DNA from: Heterobilharzia americana
Taxonomy: Eukaryota > Platyhelminthes > Trematoda > Strigeidida > Schistosomatidae
Length of the DNA stretch: 64,000 bases
Reading direction: 5' to 3'
Assembly: GCA_944470555.2 (NCBI GenBank)
Contig: OX104134.1
Coordinates: 107,812,701 to 107,876,700 of the forward strand
Positions 36,771 through 49,314 of the stretch are shown piece after piece. Position numbers and translations under genes: made by a program. Under the pieces are notes generated by a model that searched no databases, had not been told where the DNA came from, and worked only from the letters and a program-made list of their open reading frames with translations. Each line of letters begins with the position of its first letter. Within the stretch, counting starts at the first letter, position 1.

Positions 36771-38425
36771 GCTTAACCGGTCCGCTAAAAATATAAAGTT
36801 CAAAGTCAATGGCGACTCCCTTTAAAACCCAGGGCATTGTTTTAGGGAAATCCATTGGACCTTCAAACCCGCTGAAACCTAAGTGACCGCACTAAATTAT
36901 CGAAATGTTACGTAGTTTATTCAGCTCACTTGGCCGATTTTCCTGTTGAGATATTGTCTTTTCCAGATTGTTGCACTTGTTGGCAAAACTAATGTGCAAG
37001 CATAATCTAACTATCGCCATTACAGTAAATTACTTGCAGACAAGATGAAAATATTCGTAACTGGGAGTTAAGTTTTGGCAATGTTTAATTATATTCCAAG
37101 ATGGTGATGACAGACTAGAAACAATACGACAGTATTTGATCACAACAGTTGCTTGGGTGTCTAGAAAGGCTCAATTGGAAGATTTGAAATTCGCACATTC
37201 TTACACTGGACAAAGGTGTTGTTTTTATGCATACGTTTGTGTAGACCTTGAGAACCACTGCGTTGCTTGTCTATTTGTTTGGTTTCAGTGATGGAATCGG
37301 CCATCCCAGTTGAGCAAATCGGTTCCGAACACCAAAAAATCCCGGTAATATCTAACAAGTGACCTGACTATTTTCCTAGGCACTACTAGTTTGTATCGAT
37401 AAAACTGTGTGTACAATTAAATACACAACAAGGTTAGTTGCTCATCTTACTTTTACTATGGAATTAGTATAATACTGATATCTTCATAATTGCACGACTG
37501 TTTTTGCGAGAGTATTCGGAAAAACAGTGGCCACCGGTTGTGCTAGCTTGTGGTCATCAGTATGTGCAAAGACAGGTCTGCAAGCGAAAGGTATTTTTGT
37601 CCTCGTGATGATGAAGTACCAAACAAGATGAAAAAGAGAGCACATACACTCCAGCGTGTCTTCTTAAGTGTATTCTAAAGTATAATGACAACCGTGGGTA
37701 TATTTAGGGCAAATTTATCTCGATTAAAATGACTCACTCAGATTTGTCTCAATAAAAACCAAATTGTGCCATTCTACAACCATAGGGCCGATGTTCGGTC
37801 GGCTTGTAGATTGGGGGTTCCCTTCAGGTTGCAACACATGGTCGTAATATTCCCCTTGCTGCGACTTAAAAATGCGTTGGTGATGCGAGAAATCTCGCAG
37901 TAAAGTACTTCTTTTTCTATTCTTTAATGTGAAACAGGTATGTGGTTCTTCCTCTTTATTGGCGAAGTCGTCAGTCGACTTCGGCACTTGGTTTTCAATT
38001 ATATACCTCAGGTTTGAGACCGGGGCCTCTTGTTTTGGTCTGCATAACCGTTGTTAAATTGAATACTCAACAGCACTTTTTCGTAGTTTGGAATTTCTTG
38101 TGGGACTAAAATCAGGGAAGCCAATTCTCGCTGCTGGCATCTGAATTTTTTAATCTTACGCTTGTCAGCCAACAGTAGCATGATTCTTCAAGGGTTGTCG
38201 ATGCGGTTCCCTCAGAATTACAAAACTGAGAAGTACCTGTTCACTGCCCCTAGGTTTTCAGTAGTGCTTCAGCAAATATCAATCCATGGTAAAAACTTCC
38301 TAGACATCATAAATTTTCCTTAGGTATTCCGTCTAACATAACTTGTTTTAATATTAACACCGGTTTATTTTAATGTGTAGGTGGTCATAGACATTACCTT
38401 TCACTTCATCTCTATCAATTTTCAG
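36771..38425. other. Upstream intron or flank of the FMR1-like gene
   Basis: About 1.65 kb in which the missing first exon(s) of the FMR1-like gene might lie. I found no segment resembling the first Tudor domain and no ATG exon ending in phase 2, which the exon at 38426 requires. Confidence 0.4.
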
Positions 38426-38732
38426 TGCAAATCCGATAAAAGTTGGTCTTTCTGATCTGCAGTTAGCACCTAATGGGTTTTCCATTGGTGAGGAACTAAA
38501 TACTCAACTTAGCTCAGTGAAAAATGGCGAAGTCGCGTCACATTATTCGACTCATTCTTTTTCACCTCGAGATCCTGTCGAAGTTTGGTTGGATTCTGGC
38601 TCTACAGGAAAGAAAAAGGACGTGTCAGATGCGGAGGCTAGCGACTCCTTGGAAGTAGCGCAGAATGGTCCTCCTGGAGCTTGGTGGCCCGGTCGTGTTT
38701 TGAATATTCAAGGTGACTTTGCTCATGTCGAG
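38426..38732 (+). CDS. FMR1: FMR1/FXR-family RNA-binding protein, exon with Tudor/Agenet start
   Basis: The fragile X family proteins are cytoplasmic RNA-binding translation regulators. This exon starts after CTATCAATTTTCAG and ends GTCGAG|GTATGA. It enters with one base of a split codon and leaves in phase 0, giving 102 codons. The first part (ANPIKVGLSDLQLAPNG…) has no clear counterpart in human FMRP. Further on, 'DPVEVWLDSGS' and 'AWWPGRVLNIQGDFAHVE' correspond to the second Tudor/Agenet repeat of FMRP (human DEVEVYSRA… and CWWLAKVRMIKGEFYVIE). A Ser/Lys/Asp-rich insert of about 25 residues separates the two halves. An upstream exon with the start codon must exist but is not identified. 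Confidence 0.85.
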
Positions 38733-39459
38733 GTATGATTACGTATGTGATATTTAGTAGATACGTGGTTTATGCTACGAAACCGGAAATCTGTATTTTT
38801 TCATATCGATTTCAACTTTAAATCACGCATCTGTTATCAGTCGAGTTTGAAGTCGATATATCAAGTAATTCGCCAAATAATTATTTCCCAGAACTATGTG
38901 GTGGTTCACAGCATCTCTTGCTTCCTGAAGCCGTGCTCCGAACCACATAATGCAGCATTCAAAGTTCATACTCTAGTAAATCAGGTGACAGGCTCCGCTA
39001 GACAAGACTGGCATCTCCGGCCATGGGTGTGAACTGTTTAAAATGAGTGCAGTTGTTCCGTCAACCTCATGCGTCCAATATGGTGTTTCTGCAAACTTCG
39101 CTATTCGAGTTTCTCCAAACACGATGTTTAGGTGTCGTGGTTTTGCAGGTGCGAATATAGCATTAAGTGATGAGGTAGGAGGTTCATTGCTCGATATATT
39201 CCAGTTGGTAGTTGCTTGTTCGCCGTTCGACTGAACAGTTCAGTGAGACCTGAAAGGAATGGTGAAACTCACAGATGTCTCTGTAATCTTTACGCACAAT
39301 TATCAGAAATGGACAACACTCATCCTGGTGGAACTGGGTACCATCAATAGCCTTATTAAAACAGCGTTGAAGGCTGTATCCGATTATCAGCGAGTGGCTA
39401 AAAAGTCAGTGAATCGACAGCCCCCGAATTAATGGGTGCATGCGGACGCAACCCTGTAG

Positions 39460-40640
39460 GCCGCTAGTGCAGTGAGAAAATGGAGCAACTTAAACGTAGA
39501 CTGACACGTCCACGCAGTCACCCCAAACAGTGGGCAGTGACAGGCAAAGATGAAGAAAGCAGCAGCGATTGGTAACAGGCCAGGTATTCAAACTTATTAC
39601 AGCAACTGGGGTGACAGGGTCAGTGGTTGATGAATCTACAACTCACTTGCCGGGGTGATTACTGAGATGAGGGGTTAAACATTTAGAGAAAATTCAGCTG
39701 GCATCTAGCTACTATTCTATTGACCGCTATCCAGTTGGGTCCTGAATGAAACATCGAGGTATTGCCCCCGTTTCCTAAAGAAATCTAGAAAGCTGTAGGT
39801 AACCTGAAATGAGGAAGAGCAATGGTTTCAAACATAATGGTACCAGAGGTATTTAAAGACAGTGATCTGAAGTGCTAGCTACTGTATTGGAGTCAGATAT
39901 GGCCCTCTTTGACTGGTCTATAACGCAGATTGTCCCAGTCTTCAAGAAAAGTGTGAATTTCTCTTGTGACAGCCATAAGAGAATCGGTCTCATGAACATA
40001 GTATCTAGGTTCTATAGTTATCGAAAGTATGACAAACTCGGGAATAGTGAACCTGAGGAAACCAGGCAATTTCCAAACGTGGCCGTGGGTTTGTCGACTA
40101 GAAACTCATTTTACACCAGGCTCTCGAACACAGGCACACACCGATGCCCAACACTAGCTGTATTTCTTGACCTGAATTCAGTATTTGACTCTGTCGACTA
40201 AGAGTTCTATGACAGTGTTGCTCATGGAAGACGGTTCCGAGTCAGTACATCACTGTCGAAGTCTACTCGGACACCCATAGGCGTGTCAGAGCCTTTGCTA
40301 AGCTATCAAGTGATTTGTGTACGTCGAGTAGTGTCCGTCAAGGATGTGCAATCTCCGTTCACATTCAGCTAACAAAGACGTACTTATGGAGGTCTCCCTT
40401 TCTTCATCTAACTTCACAACGATCGGTTTAATTACAAGAGAATCCTTTGTAGACCCAGTGTATGCAGATGACATAGTCGTGCTAGATGAAAAACTGAGAA
40501 TCCAGTCTTCTGGACACTTAAAGTGGCAATTCGATAATGTTTGGGGGTGTTTCTCACCCTAGTAATGCAGATTATTACTCCAGAAATGCTCTTCTTTGAT
40601 GCTTTGTCTAACAATACCTAGTAAAATGGTTGGCTGCTTA
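39460..40640 (+). mobile_element. Perere-3-like RTE retrotransposon in FMR1 intron
   Basis: A plus-strand copy inside the intron between the exons ending at 38732 and starting at 41863. Readable pieces are 'QIVPVFKKSVNFSCD' (about 39925), 'TLAVFLDLNSVFDSVD' (about 40150-40199), 'SGVRQGC'-like sequence (about 40330) and the catalytic region 'DPVYADDIVVLDEKL' (about 40453). It ends shortly after, where an oppositely oriented copy begins. Frames are broken at several points. Confidence 0.75.
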
Positions 40641-41340
40641 GCTTACTTCTTGAAGAAGTTAGATCGTCCGTGGTAAGTCACTGCCTTGGGGAACCTATAC
40701 GGACACACGCAAGTGGTGGGTGATAGCTTGGCATGCACAGCACATGTCCAAGCCACCTCAGTCGATGAAGGTTCACAGCCTCGCTGACTGGTTTGTCTTT
40801 TCTGACTAGTACCCTTCGCCTGACCTCAGTATTGCTCATATGGTGATTCCGCCATACAAGAGGAGTGCTACGAAGACCTGCGATCAAAACTAATAGCTGC
40901 TTTTCTTAACGGCCGTTTCACAGCTGTGTAGCAGGATAGAACGGACGTAACCCATCCTTTAATGAGTGATCGAGTATCTCACTAGTCGGTACCAGTGATT
41001 TCGCAAGCTGGAAAGTGCCAAACGCACCTCTTGTATCCGAGCCTAGATTTCATCAGCAACCAGCCCATTCGGACTGACACAAGTGAGTGAAATGGTCAAA
41101 ACATCCAACCACTTCCTATCCTTAATCTGGGAGTAGTTCCAGACCATTCCTAAAGCATCATCTTACATTTGACATTTTCGAAACGTATGCTAACTAGACA
41201 TACTCAAAAGACCCTGGATTTTATCAGCCTCTAACCATAGGGAATTTATCGTCTGCATACTTTAAGTCAATCAGATGCCCTCTAGGGAGTAGATTATTCC
41301 ACACAATGTTGGGGAGACCTAGGGTTATTTCAGTTGATAC
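40640..41340 (-). mobile_element. Perere-3-like RTE fragment, opposite orientation
   Basis: The minus strand reads 'NTEVRRRVLVRKDKPVSEA' then 'VNLHRLRWLGHVLCMPS' (about 40820-40720) and, upstream of it, 'GLVADEI*ARIQ' (about 41060). These are the post-RT parts of the same family as the adjacent plus-strand copy, so the two copies meet head to head near 40640. The 3' end toward 40640 is truncated. Confidence 0.75.
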
Positions 41341-41862
41341 TTCAAGTTAACAAGTTTGCAACTTCAATTCTTTAAGTGACAACTAATCACTTTCCCCTTA
41401 ACATTTTCGTACCATCATGGTATTGTAGACCAGGATCAAAATTTGATCTAGTAGAATTAAATTAGTTCAGCACTGGGTGAGTGGTATCTATCAAACCCAA
41501 GTAAAGTAGAAAAATGAACTGATGCTTAACAAAACCAAACTAAACTCATTTAATTTATTCTTAAACTCATTCACACATTTCCATATTCATCTTGAATTTA
41601 AAGGTCAATTGATGATAACGACAGTTAATCCCATCTTGTAATTATTATACGCATGTATGAACCATGTAACCTGATTTTTTTCCATTTACTGGCTAAAAAT
41701 ACACGAGTTTTTATCCTCTGACGAAGTCGCTCTCACTAGGTCGCGAAGAGTTAGAAATCCATTTTCTACTTCATTCTGACTTCAAAAATATATTTCCTTC
41801 AATATCATACTCTTTTGAGCACATTTCAAATCATATTAATATAAGCTGGTCTTTCTTTCTAG

Positions 41863-42161
41863 GTTGCAGCACCATTGCAAGAGTTTACTGGGGTAGAGGA
41901 CAAACCTACTGCACATGCTATGCCTCACTTAATTGGACTTGGTGCTTCTGTTTTACCTTACCGTTCTACGCTTGTTAGGGTTTCAGAAATCCGAGTCCCT
42001 TGGAATGGTAGAATTTCAACCGTTCGTCCGGAGGATCGGTCTCAAGCAAATACCTTGACAGCAAGCTTCATGAAGGAAAGTTCAGTCGAACCAGCTAATT
42101 TGCAAGTACCTGGTATACTTCATCGTCATAGTATTTGCATCCCAGCCTATTTATCTCGAAT
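41863..42161 (+). CDS. FMR1: FMR1/FXR-family protein, exon after the Tudor repeats
   Basis: The acceptor CTTTCTTTCTAG and donor CGAAT|GTGAGT bound 299 bases that enter in phase 0, directly continuing 'FAHVE' with 'VAAPLQEFTG', and leave in phase 2. The segment 'STLVRVSEIRVPWNG' aligns with the human stretch that ends the second Tudor domain (EIVTIERLRSVN). The last part, 'HRHSICIPAYLSR', aligns with the start of the KH0-like region (KLDVPEDLRQM). Spacing is larger than in vertebrates, with a Thr/Ser-rich spacer. It is flanked by introns of 3.1 and 5.8 kb, both filled with retroelements. Confidence 0.9.
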
Positions 42162-42529
42162 GTGAGTTGAGATTTTATATGGTTTTCTAGATGTGTTTAA
42201 GTTGTAATTATTTGTCAATAAAATTCTTTAGTATCACTGTAGGCATGTACCGTACTCTCTAATGACGTAGGTCTTTCTTTGTAAACATTTTGGTTCGTTT
42301 TCCCTACCAATTTTGTACATTTAAGAGAGTAAACTTTGTACCCTTATTAAGAAGCAAACCAATTTTGCCTGCTTAAATTAAATCTATAGATTAAAAGTAG
42401 CAGTTGCATTTTTACATGGGCATTTCGCAATTTCATTGTTGGTTGTACATAGACTTGTGCATTGATTTGCTACAATTCACAGCGAGCAGACAAGAGGAAG
42501 TGAGTAAAATCAGAATACATTCTGGTATC

Positions 42530-42870
42530 CCATTTCGAAGCTTATTAACAAGAGTCTCCAACTATTGATCTCTATCTTCCTGAGAACCACACCCAAGCAG
42601 TCCTCATCTTACACAGTTTCTTGGTCTAACGACAGTCTTCCAAACTAATCCTACTTTGGTTAACATCTCGCATCTAGGTAAGCGGTTGCTCGGTATGCAT
42701 GAAACTTATCAAAGACACTTCCGTTGGTGAGAGTTCACAACCTTTTCCAGTGGCTTGCCTTTTTTGTCTAACCTGAATGCTCACAGTACTTCTTCCACAC
42801 GCGAGCAGTGCAATGAAGTTACCTGTGGTTGAAAACTTGTACCTTTTTCGTATCGAGTTCACTTTCTACG
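42530..42870 (-). mobile_element. Perere-3-like RTE fragment
   Basis: The minus-strand nucleotide sequence around 42680-42770 aligns with the 'VNLHRLRWLGHVLRMP' coding block of the copies at 40720 and 47250, but is heavily mutated and no longer readable as that peptide. A short truncated insertion. Confidence 0.5.
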
Positions 42871-43639
42871 GTGCCACTTAATGCTATTCTATGATAAGTA
42901 AACATCTAAATTTGGAGAAGGTGGATTTCGCGGACTTATTACTACGAACCCTGTACGTAAGTTTCGGCCACTTTTCAGAACGGTAATCAGAGTAATCAGT
43001 GATCAGATTGGTTTCGAGTGCTGTTGAGGGTTTCTGTAGGGCAAATTAGGTTGAAAGGTGATTATTTTCACACAACCACAAGGAAGTCTTGAAGTCTGTC
43101 GCACAACCTTCAGGGAGGATTTCGATTAAATTATTACATTCCTACCTAAAGAAAAACCACCATTGGGACTGAGAGAGTCACGCTATTTCTGTGTTTGACC
43201 TTTCCTAACTTCTTGATAAAGTAAAGGCAGTATTATCATGGGATGTTGATCGTCTTCGGGAGACACCTCACCGATGTTTAGCTCCATATTACCAGCAGTA
43301 CTTTTTTATCGCGTCCATAACATGATTTCTTTAGACAGACGGAAAATACATCCGGTCGAAGCATTACGTTACTAAACCTTACTGGTACGGTAAAGCCTCA
43401 AGAGGCAATTATTCTTGTCTGTATTATCTCATTGGGTCATTGCAATAGGCAAGTTCGATCACTATGCCTAAAAAGCTTCTGTCGGTTAGGTGTTCTACGC
43501 TAGCATGCTGATTGTTCAGGTATATCCGCCTCTATGAACATCGTCACATATATGTAAACAGGAAGGTCACTTCATAGTGTGTGGTCTTACATATATGTTG
43601 CATTCGTCATCAAGTTAGAAAGAGGCCTGTCTGCACCAT

Positions 43640-45870
43640 CTATTATTATATTATTTGTCCTTGGGTTCCCAGTGAAACATAGGGCTTCAGTAGCACGTCT
43701 TCGTTTCACTATGTTCTCTGCAGCCTTTTCAACCTAGCTCCATGACTGCCTAGAGGCTTTCATTTCTTCCTCACACAATCTCCATGTCACCGTCGGACAC
43801 CGAACTTGTCGTTTCCCCTTTGGGTTCCACTCGAGGGCTTTCCCTGGTACGTGGTGTCCCCTAATAGTCTTCTCAGTGTATGCCCTACCCAATCCATCTC
43901 CACTTTCTTCTGCATATTTGTTGGGCGATAGGTTGTTGGTTGGTTCGTTGCCCGGCCAGAGTTCCTTGTTGCTTATTCTTAATGTTCTGGCCATCTGATC
44001 TCCATCTTAAGTATCGAGTGAGCGTAGGCGGCAGCTGTAGATGAATGTCTGTAGTTTGTTGGAAATGGTTTACGTGATGCACCAAGCTTCTGAACCATAT
44101 AAAAGCACTGACCACGTTGTGTATCGTCATCACCTCTGTCTTCTCTACGTTCCCTTGAAGTTCCGTCTTCTCTGCCTGGCCTCTTCTGTCAACTTGTTGG
44201 TTTTCACCTGTAGGTCTTCGAGTTTGTGCGACAAGACATTACACCTAAATCACCATCGGCGAAATCCAAATCTTCTAGGGTCTTTTCATCGGTCCATCCA
44301 GCGTATGGCCGTCTTCCCGCTCCTCATGGTTTGCTGCATGATGCAGTCCAGTCGACCACAATCAGGAAGGTCATCGGTGATGATAGTAGGCGGCAGCCTT
44401 GTCTTACTCCTGTGTTCACTTCAAAGACGTCGCTGAGCTTTCTATCGTGAATCACTTGTCATGCGGTGTCTTCATATAGCTGTTGAATGAAGTTGATAAA
44501 GGTTTGTAGCACTAGAGCTGTAGTGTTGAAGCAGTTTCCAAAAATTACTTCTCGGTCGGCGCTGTCGAAGTTGAGGCAGAGTTGACTGGCATCCTATACT
44601 CTGTTACATGATAATGCGTAGCAAAGCGTTGCGTTGCAACTTCACCGGCACATTTGTTCTTCGTGAGGCCAGACAGCCTGTTCTGGTTGTAATTTTGAAT
44701 GCAACGCATCTTTAAGTCTCTCCAGAATGATGTGGCCTTATATTTTGGTTGGGGTGGACAGCAGCATGATTCCACGCCAGTTCTTGCAAACACTTAGGTC
44801 GCCCTTCATTGGAAGTTTGACAAGGTAGCCCTTTTTCTCATCAATCAGCAGGTACCTTTCCTTCTTTCCAAACCTTCTGCAGTAGTGGTATGAGCATGTC
44901 CGCTGCTGTTGTCTCTGCGTCTGTTCTCAGTGCTTCTGGAGAAATTTCATCTGTTGCTTTCCCAGATTTCAGCAACTTTATGGCATTCAGGACTTCACTT
45001 CTGCTCTGTCGTAGGGCTTGTGTTCACTGGTAATTCTGTGGCTGGACTGCTGGTGGTATTTCTGGACGAGTTACAGGTGGTGGTGGTGGTGGTGGTGGTC
45101 GATTCAAGAGTTTGCAGAAGTGGTCAGCCCATCAATTCCTTCATATCTCATCTTTGGTGGTAGCTAAGTTTCCTTCACTATCTTTCATTGCCTTCGTTTG
45201 CGTTAATCTCTTCTCAGACAGCAAGTAACCTGGTTATTTGATATAGTGTTGTCAAGTCTCTCCTACCTGCAGCCCATTCTGCTTCACTTACAAGTTTGTT
45301 GTAGAAGTGTCTTTTGTCTTTCCGTGCACTCTTCTTCACTTCTTTGTCCAGTGTAGTGTCTTATAGGCTGTGTTCAGTTCCTTTTTTCGTTGCACATCCT
45401 TGCATTGGTTCATCTTCTGCTTCACCATCTTCACCTCCCTCCTCTATAACCTTCCATGTGTCCGTCGAGATCCATTCCATTGTCCTGCCTCTTCTTCCTT
45501 CCTAATACGGTTATGTAGGTTTCTTCTCACGTCTCTTTCAAAGACTTTCAGTGTTCTTCGATGCAGGTCTCATCAGCTATGTTGCACAAAGTCCCACACT
45601 TTGTCGTGATGGCTGATGTGAAGATGTCTCTTGTAGTTTCGTGCTTCAGTTTCTTTTCTCTGTGTTGAACTGTGGTCTGTCACAAACTTCTTTGCAGGCT
45701 TTCAACTTGTTTTTGAAGGTAGGTAGGTAGGTTCCTTGCACTAAATAGTGAGCGGTGCGAAGCTACATCTGCTCCCCTTCTTGATCTCATGTGTCCAGTG
45801 GGCTGTGTCTCCACTTTCTTGAGATTGAGATTGAATCGATGTAATGTTGTGTCTACACCATCTATTTCCT
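43640..45870 (-). mobile_element. SR2-like RTE retrotransposon in FMR1 intron
   Basis: A minus-strand copy of about 2.2 kb. Its 3' end at 43640 has an ATT-rich tail. From 3' to 5' it shows the C-terminal region (…WSQVE…), 'RTLRISNKELWPGN' (about 43990), the region following the catalytic block (about 44250), the degenerate RT start (KNWRG…, about 44790, PMKGDLSVCKNW), the RT-linker region with a GTG/CAC triplet run near 45080, and an endonuclease end 'RSRRGADVAS' (about 45770). The part between the catalytic block and the C-terminus is shortened by deletion. No intact frame remains. Confidence 0.75.
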
Positions 45871-46349
45871 ATTTACTAAGGTGCAACTCACTAACCTGTT
45901 AAAACTTTTTATTTTCCTATTGACCGTGTGTGCTGACATGCAGGAAGGTAAACAACTTAGTACGGCTACATTTTTGGGGTAAAGCAGGACTCTAGTTAGG
46001 AAAATTGGACCGGTAAAGAGTTATTAAATCACTGTAATACCCATCTTTCAACAAGGTCTATTTTTTGTGTATGAAAGTGATTGGAATATTAATAATTTTG
46101 AGTTTTATCCATATAACTAGCTGCTATTGTATACTCTCCAGACCTAGTAAAACATGAATTGGTTCTGGAGTAATGGACACGATTTTGTTCAAGTGGTGGA
46201 CACATCGGTCGCGCGTTCACCCTCATGCATAGTATCACAAGCATTGGTGACCAACAACCAGTCTTTGTCATGAGGCTTTTTTTGGAGTCTTTGGACAAGG
46301 TTACATTCTAGAATTGTGTATAGAAAGAGAGAAGAGATTCTTTGAAAGC

Positions 46350-47490
46350 TAACTGACATCTCCAAGAGTGTAAGGGTTCATTATACGGACCATCAGACAG
46401 GGTTGCTCAATCTCCCCATTCCCCTTTTACTTTACCACTGATCACGATCTTTCAGAGAGGCCTTCTGACTTGATACTCGGTTGAAGGCTCTTTACTCGAA
46501 CACTCGTGGTCATGTAGACGCTTATGGTGGGTTGTCAGGTAAGCTGAGTTCATTTAATGGTGGCCGTCAAGGATTCCAACTCTCCACTGTTGTTCAGTTT
46601 TGTCAAAGATATCCGTATGGTGGTCTCCCCCTTGTCATCTGACTTCACAGGAATTGGTCTGATAGCAAGAGAATCCTTTTTAAAACTAGAATATGCAGAT
46701 GACATGGTCAAGGTATGTGAAGACACTGACAAGATGCAGAGTCATCTGGACACCTTGAGTAGCAGTTTGAGAATGTTTGAGATGCGCTTTACGCCACTAA
46801 AATGCAAATTGTTGCTCCATGACTACTGGTTTTCCTTAGTCTCCCAACAAACAATGTAGATTGAAGTGTTTGAGTGCATTTACCACTTGACTTACCTGAG
46901 AAGTCGGATTAGCCCTGATGGGTTAGTGCCTGACGAAATCTCTGCACGGATACAAAAGACCTGATTAGCATTCACCAACTTACGCGACCTGTGGTTCTGC
47001 TGCTATATTCAATTATCGATTAAGGGTTAAGTGTACTGTGCTACCGTTCACTCAGTCCTACTGTATGGCTGTGAAATATGACCATTAAGGGTAGAGAAAA
47101 TGAGAAGGCTTCAGTTGTTTAATCACCGTTGTCTTTTTGGCGTAAGCCGTGTCGTGGTTTCATTACATCGGTAAAGTAGAAGTTAGGTGTCGAGTTTTAG
47201 GGAGGAGAGAAAAGTCAGTTAGTTGATGTGTCTGTGAACCTTCATCGACTGAGGTGGCTAGGACGTGTGTTACGTATGCCTAGTCACCGTCTGCATCATC
47301 GTGTAATGCTAATCCGAGTATGTTCAGGTTGGAAATAAGCTCGGGGTGGCCGTACTAAATTATGACACAATTGCATGAAACTTTTGAATGTTGACCTGAG
47401 CAGTGTGGGAACATCCAGACTATCCGTTGGGAGTGACATGGCTCAAAATCGTCAATGGAGTAGATGTATTCATGCATTATTTTAATCTTA
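46350..47490 (+). mobile_element. Perere-3-like RTE retrotransposon, 3' part
   Basis: A plus-strand copy with a readable 100-codon block (46557-46859) holding the catalytic motif in 'LKLEYADDMVKV' and the following 'MFEMRFTPLKCKLLLHD'. 'SPDGLVPDEISARIQK' (about 46910), 'HSVLLYGCE' (about 47055), 'NLHRLRWLGRVLRMPS' (about 47235) and the 3' end follow. It contains an in-frame stop after QKT and several frameshifts. Confidence 0.8.
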
Positions 47491-47932
47491 ATCGTTACAC
47501 TAAATTCCTCAGTTTCCCATTCATCCTTCCCCTCGTCTTGACAGGTTGTTTAGCTTCTATAACGACTTCTATTTGCAGTCCATTTCTTGGAGCTGATATT
47601 CATTCTAGTTTTCATTGAAATGATAGTGATAATAAAAACTGAGTTATGAGCACTTTTAAAACTTTTAAAAACAAGAATGATCAGTGTTTTGGTGGGATAT
47701 TCGGTACAATAAATCTTCCTCTTATCATATGACGAGGTGGCTAGTTGGTGTTCTGTGTCACTAGCTTGCACACAACGGGTCTGGCTTAGCAACTTCTGCC
47801 CAAATTTGCACTGATTTGGGTGAGTGAAACGTTTTTCTTTTGAGAGGCAAATGTAGTAAATCCGGTCCACTTAGATGAATAATGTATCTATTAATTGTGA
47901 TAACTGTCTGTATCATATAATTTTCTATTTAG

Positions 47933-48371
47933 AGCAACCAGTCCAGAATCGCACTCAACTTTGGCCAAATTTTGCGGCGCCCCATGTCTCATTCAGTGTG
48001 ACTCTGAACCATTTCTACCCGGTACATTTGCGAAACTTATATTAGGTGACAAAGAAAACTCTAGTGATTCTGGTCAACATGCTCCAGCTCACGCTGATTC
48101 AGGATCAGTGAGCCCATCTTTATGTCTATCTACATACACATGGCCCTCACCGTCTTTAATATCACAGTCAGCAATCATGAATCTTCCACATATCGCTGGT
48201 GTATTAAGTCCGGCTGGTATAACCGACCCAAATATATTGTTGACAGGTCTGCCTGGGACTAATGGACCACTTGTACTACTGCATATTTGGTCTGGTTCTA
48301 CTGAAGCTATTCGGCGCGCAACTTTCTTGGAATTAGGTCATGTTCGTTTGCTGGCTGTCAGATATCATTTG
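47933..48371 (+). CDS. FMR1: FMR1/FXR-family protein, KH0-like region exon
   Basis: The acceptor TTTTCTATTTAG and perfect donor GTAAGT bound 439 bases, entering in phase 2 and leaving in phase 0 (146 codons plus the split codon). The start 'ATSPESHSTLAKFCGAPCLIQ' continues the region equivalent to human 'CAKEAAHKDFKKAVGAFSV'. The end, 'LVLLHIWSGSTEAIRRATFLE' with 'LGHVRLLAVRYHL', aligns with human 'LVILSINEVTSKRAHMLID' and 'MHFRSLRTKLSLI', i.e. the end of the KH0 fold. Between them lies an insert of some 80 residues, rich in Ser, Pro, Ala and Leu, absent from vertebrate FMRP. Confidence 0.9.
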
Positions 48372-49314
48372 GTAAGTCTTACTCTAGGTGCTTGCTACTA
48401 TCAGCGTTTAACTATTATCCCTTATTCCTGATACTGCAGTTTGAGTGAAACGTCTATCGTATTATCTCCCATAGTAGCTCAACCAAGGTTTCTGTTGTAG
48501 AAAAAATTACGAGACGTGTACTGACGCGTTCTTATTCCTAAGGGTTGGGTCTAGTTTTAAAAATATATGACAAAGATCATTAACTCTACTGAAACTTCAG
48601 TGACTCAATGCACAACTGTTATTGATTAATTTGGTACATTTTAGGCATGAAGAACATACCAGTCTTTTAGGAATTAATATCTTTATAGCTCTGAACAGCT
48701 TTCCACATTTTACGTTCGTTTAAAAGTCTAAAGTTATATGTGATTCGAGTATAAGATTAAAGCCTTAATCAGTGTAACTATATAAGCGTAATTTATTCTG
48801 ATCTATTCCCGAACGCTTTAAACTTTAGAATTGACTTGGTGAATTCGGCTTCCAACCAGTGGTTCACTGATGAAATGTCAACTGATAGGGATTTGGTCAG
48901 TTTACTATTACCATTAATCATCAAACAACAACCTACTCATAGTTTAACTGCATGAAATTGCGCTGTTGTACTGACCATGATTGTTTTGAGAAATCCACGA
49001 TGTATTATGACAGGAAGCTCAGTCATATTATTCATCATCAAAAGAAATAAATGCCCAACAAGAGTTATCTTATTGTCATTACATTACTCTCAGTAACAGT
49101 GTTTTCAGTTTCTGTGCAGCAAATTATTGCATTCCCATTTATAATTCTCCCACCTTACACTTCGTAGTCGATTAACATTTGAAGAAGTTTGTCTTTGCTG
49201 CTGAATGCAGTAAAATTGGACTACAGAGGTGTTTTATTTTTACATTTAATACAGTTGTAACTAAACAGGTCAGTAAGTGATCACCCGTTTTGGTTCACAT
49301 GAATGTTTTTTTAG
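48372..49314. other. FMR1-like intron without recognisable repeats
   Basis: A 943-base AT-rich intron between the KH0-like and KH1 exons. It is the only FMR1-like intron in the window in which I see no retroelement. Confidence 0.6.

Noticed and set aside
45078..45102. GTG triplet run as a host microsatellite or CRISPR-like repeat
   Set aside because: It lies within the coding remnant of the minus-strand SR2-like copy and is a simple triplet expansion. No spacer-repeat structure exists anywhere in the window.
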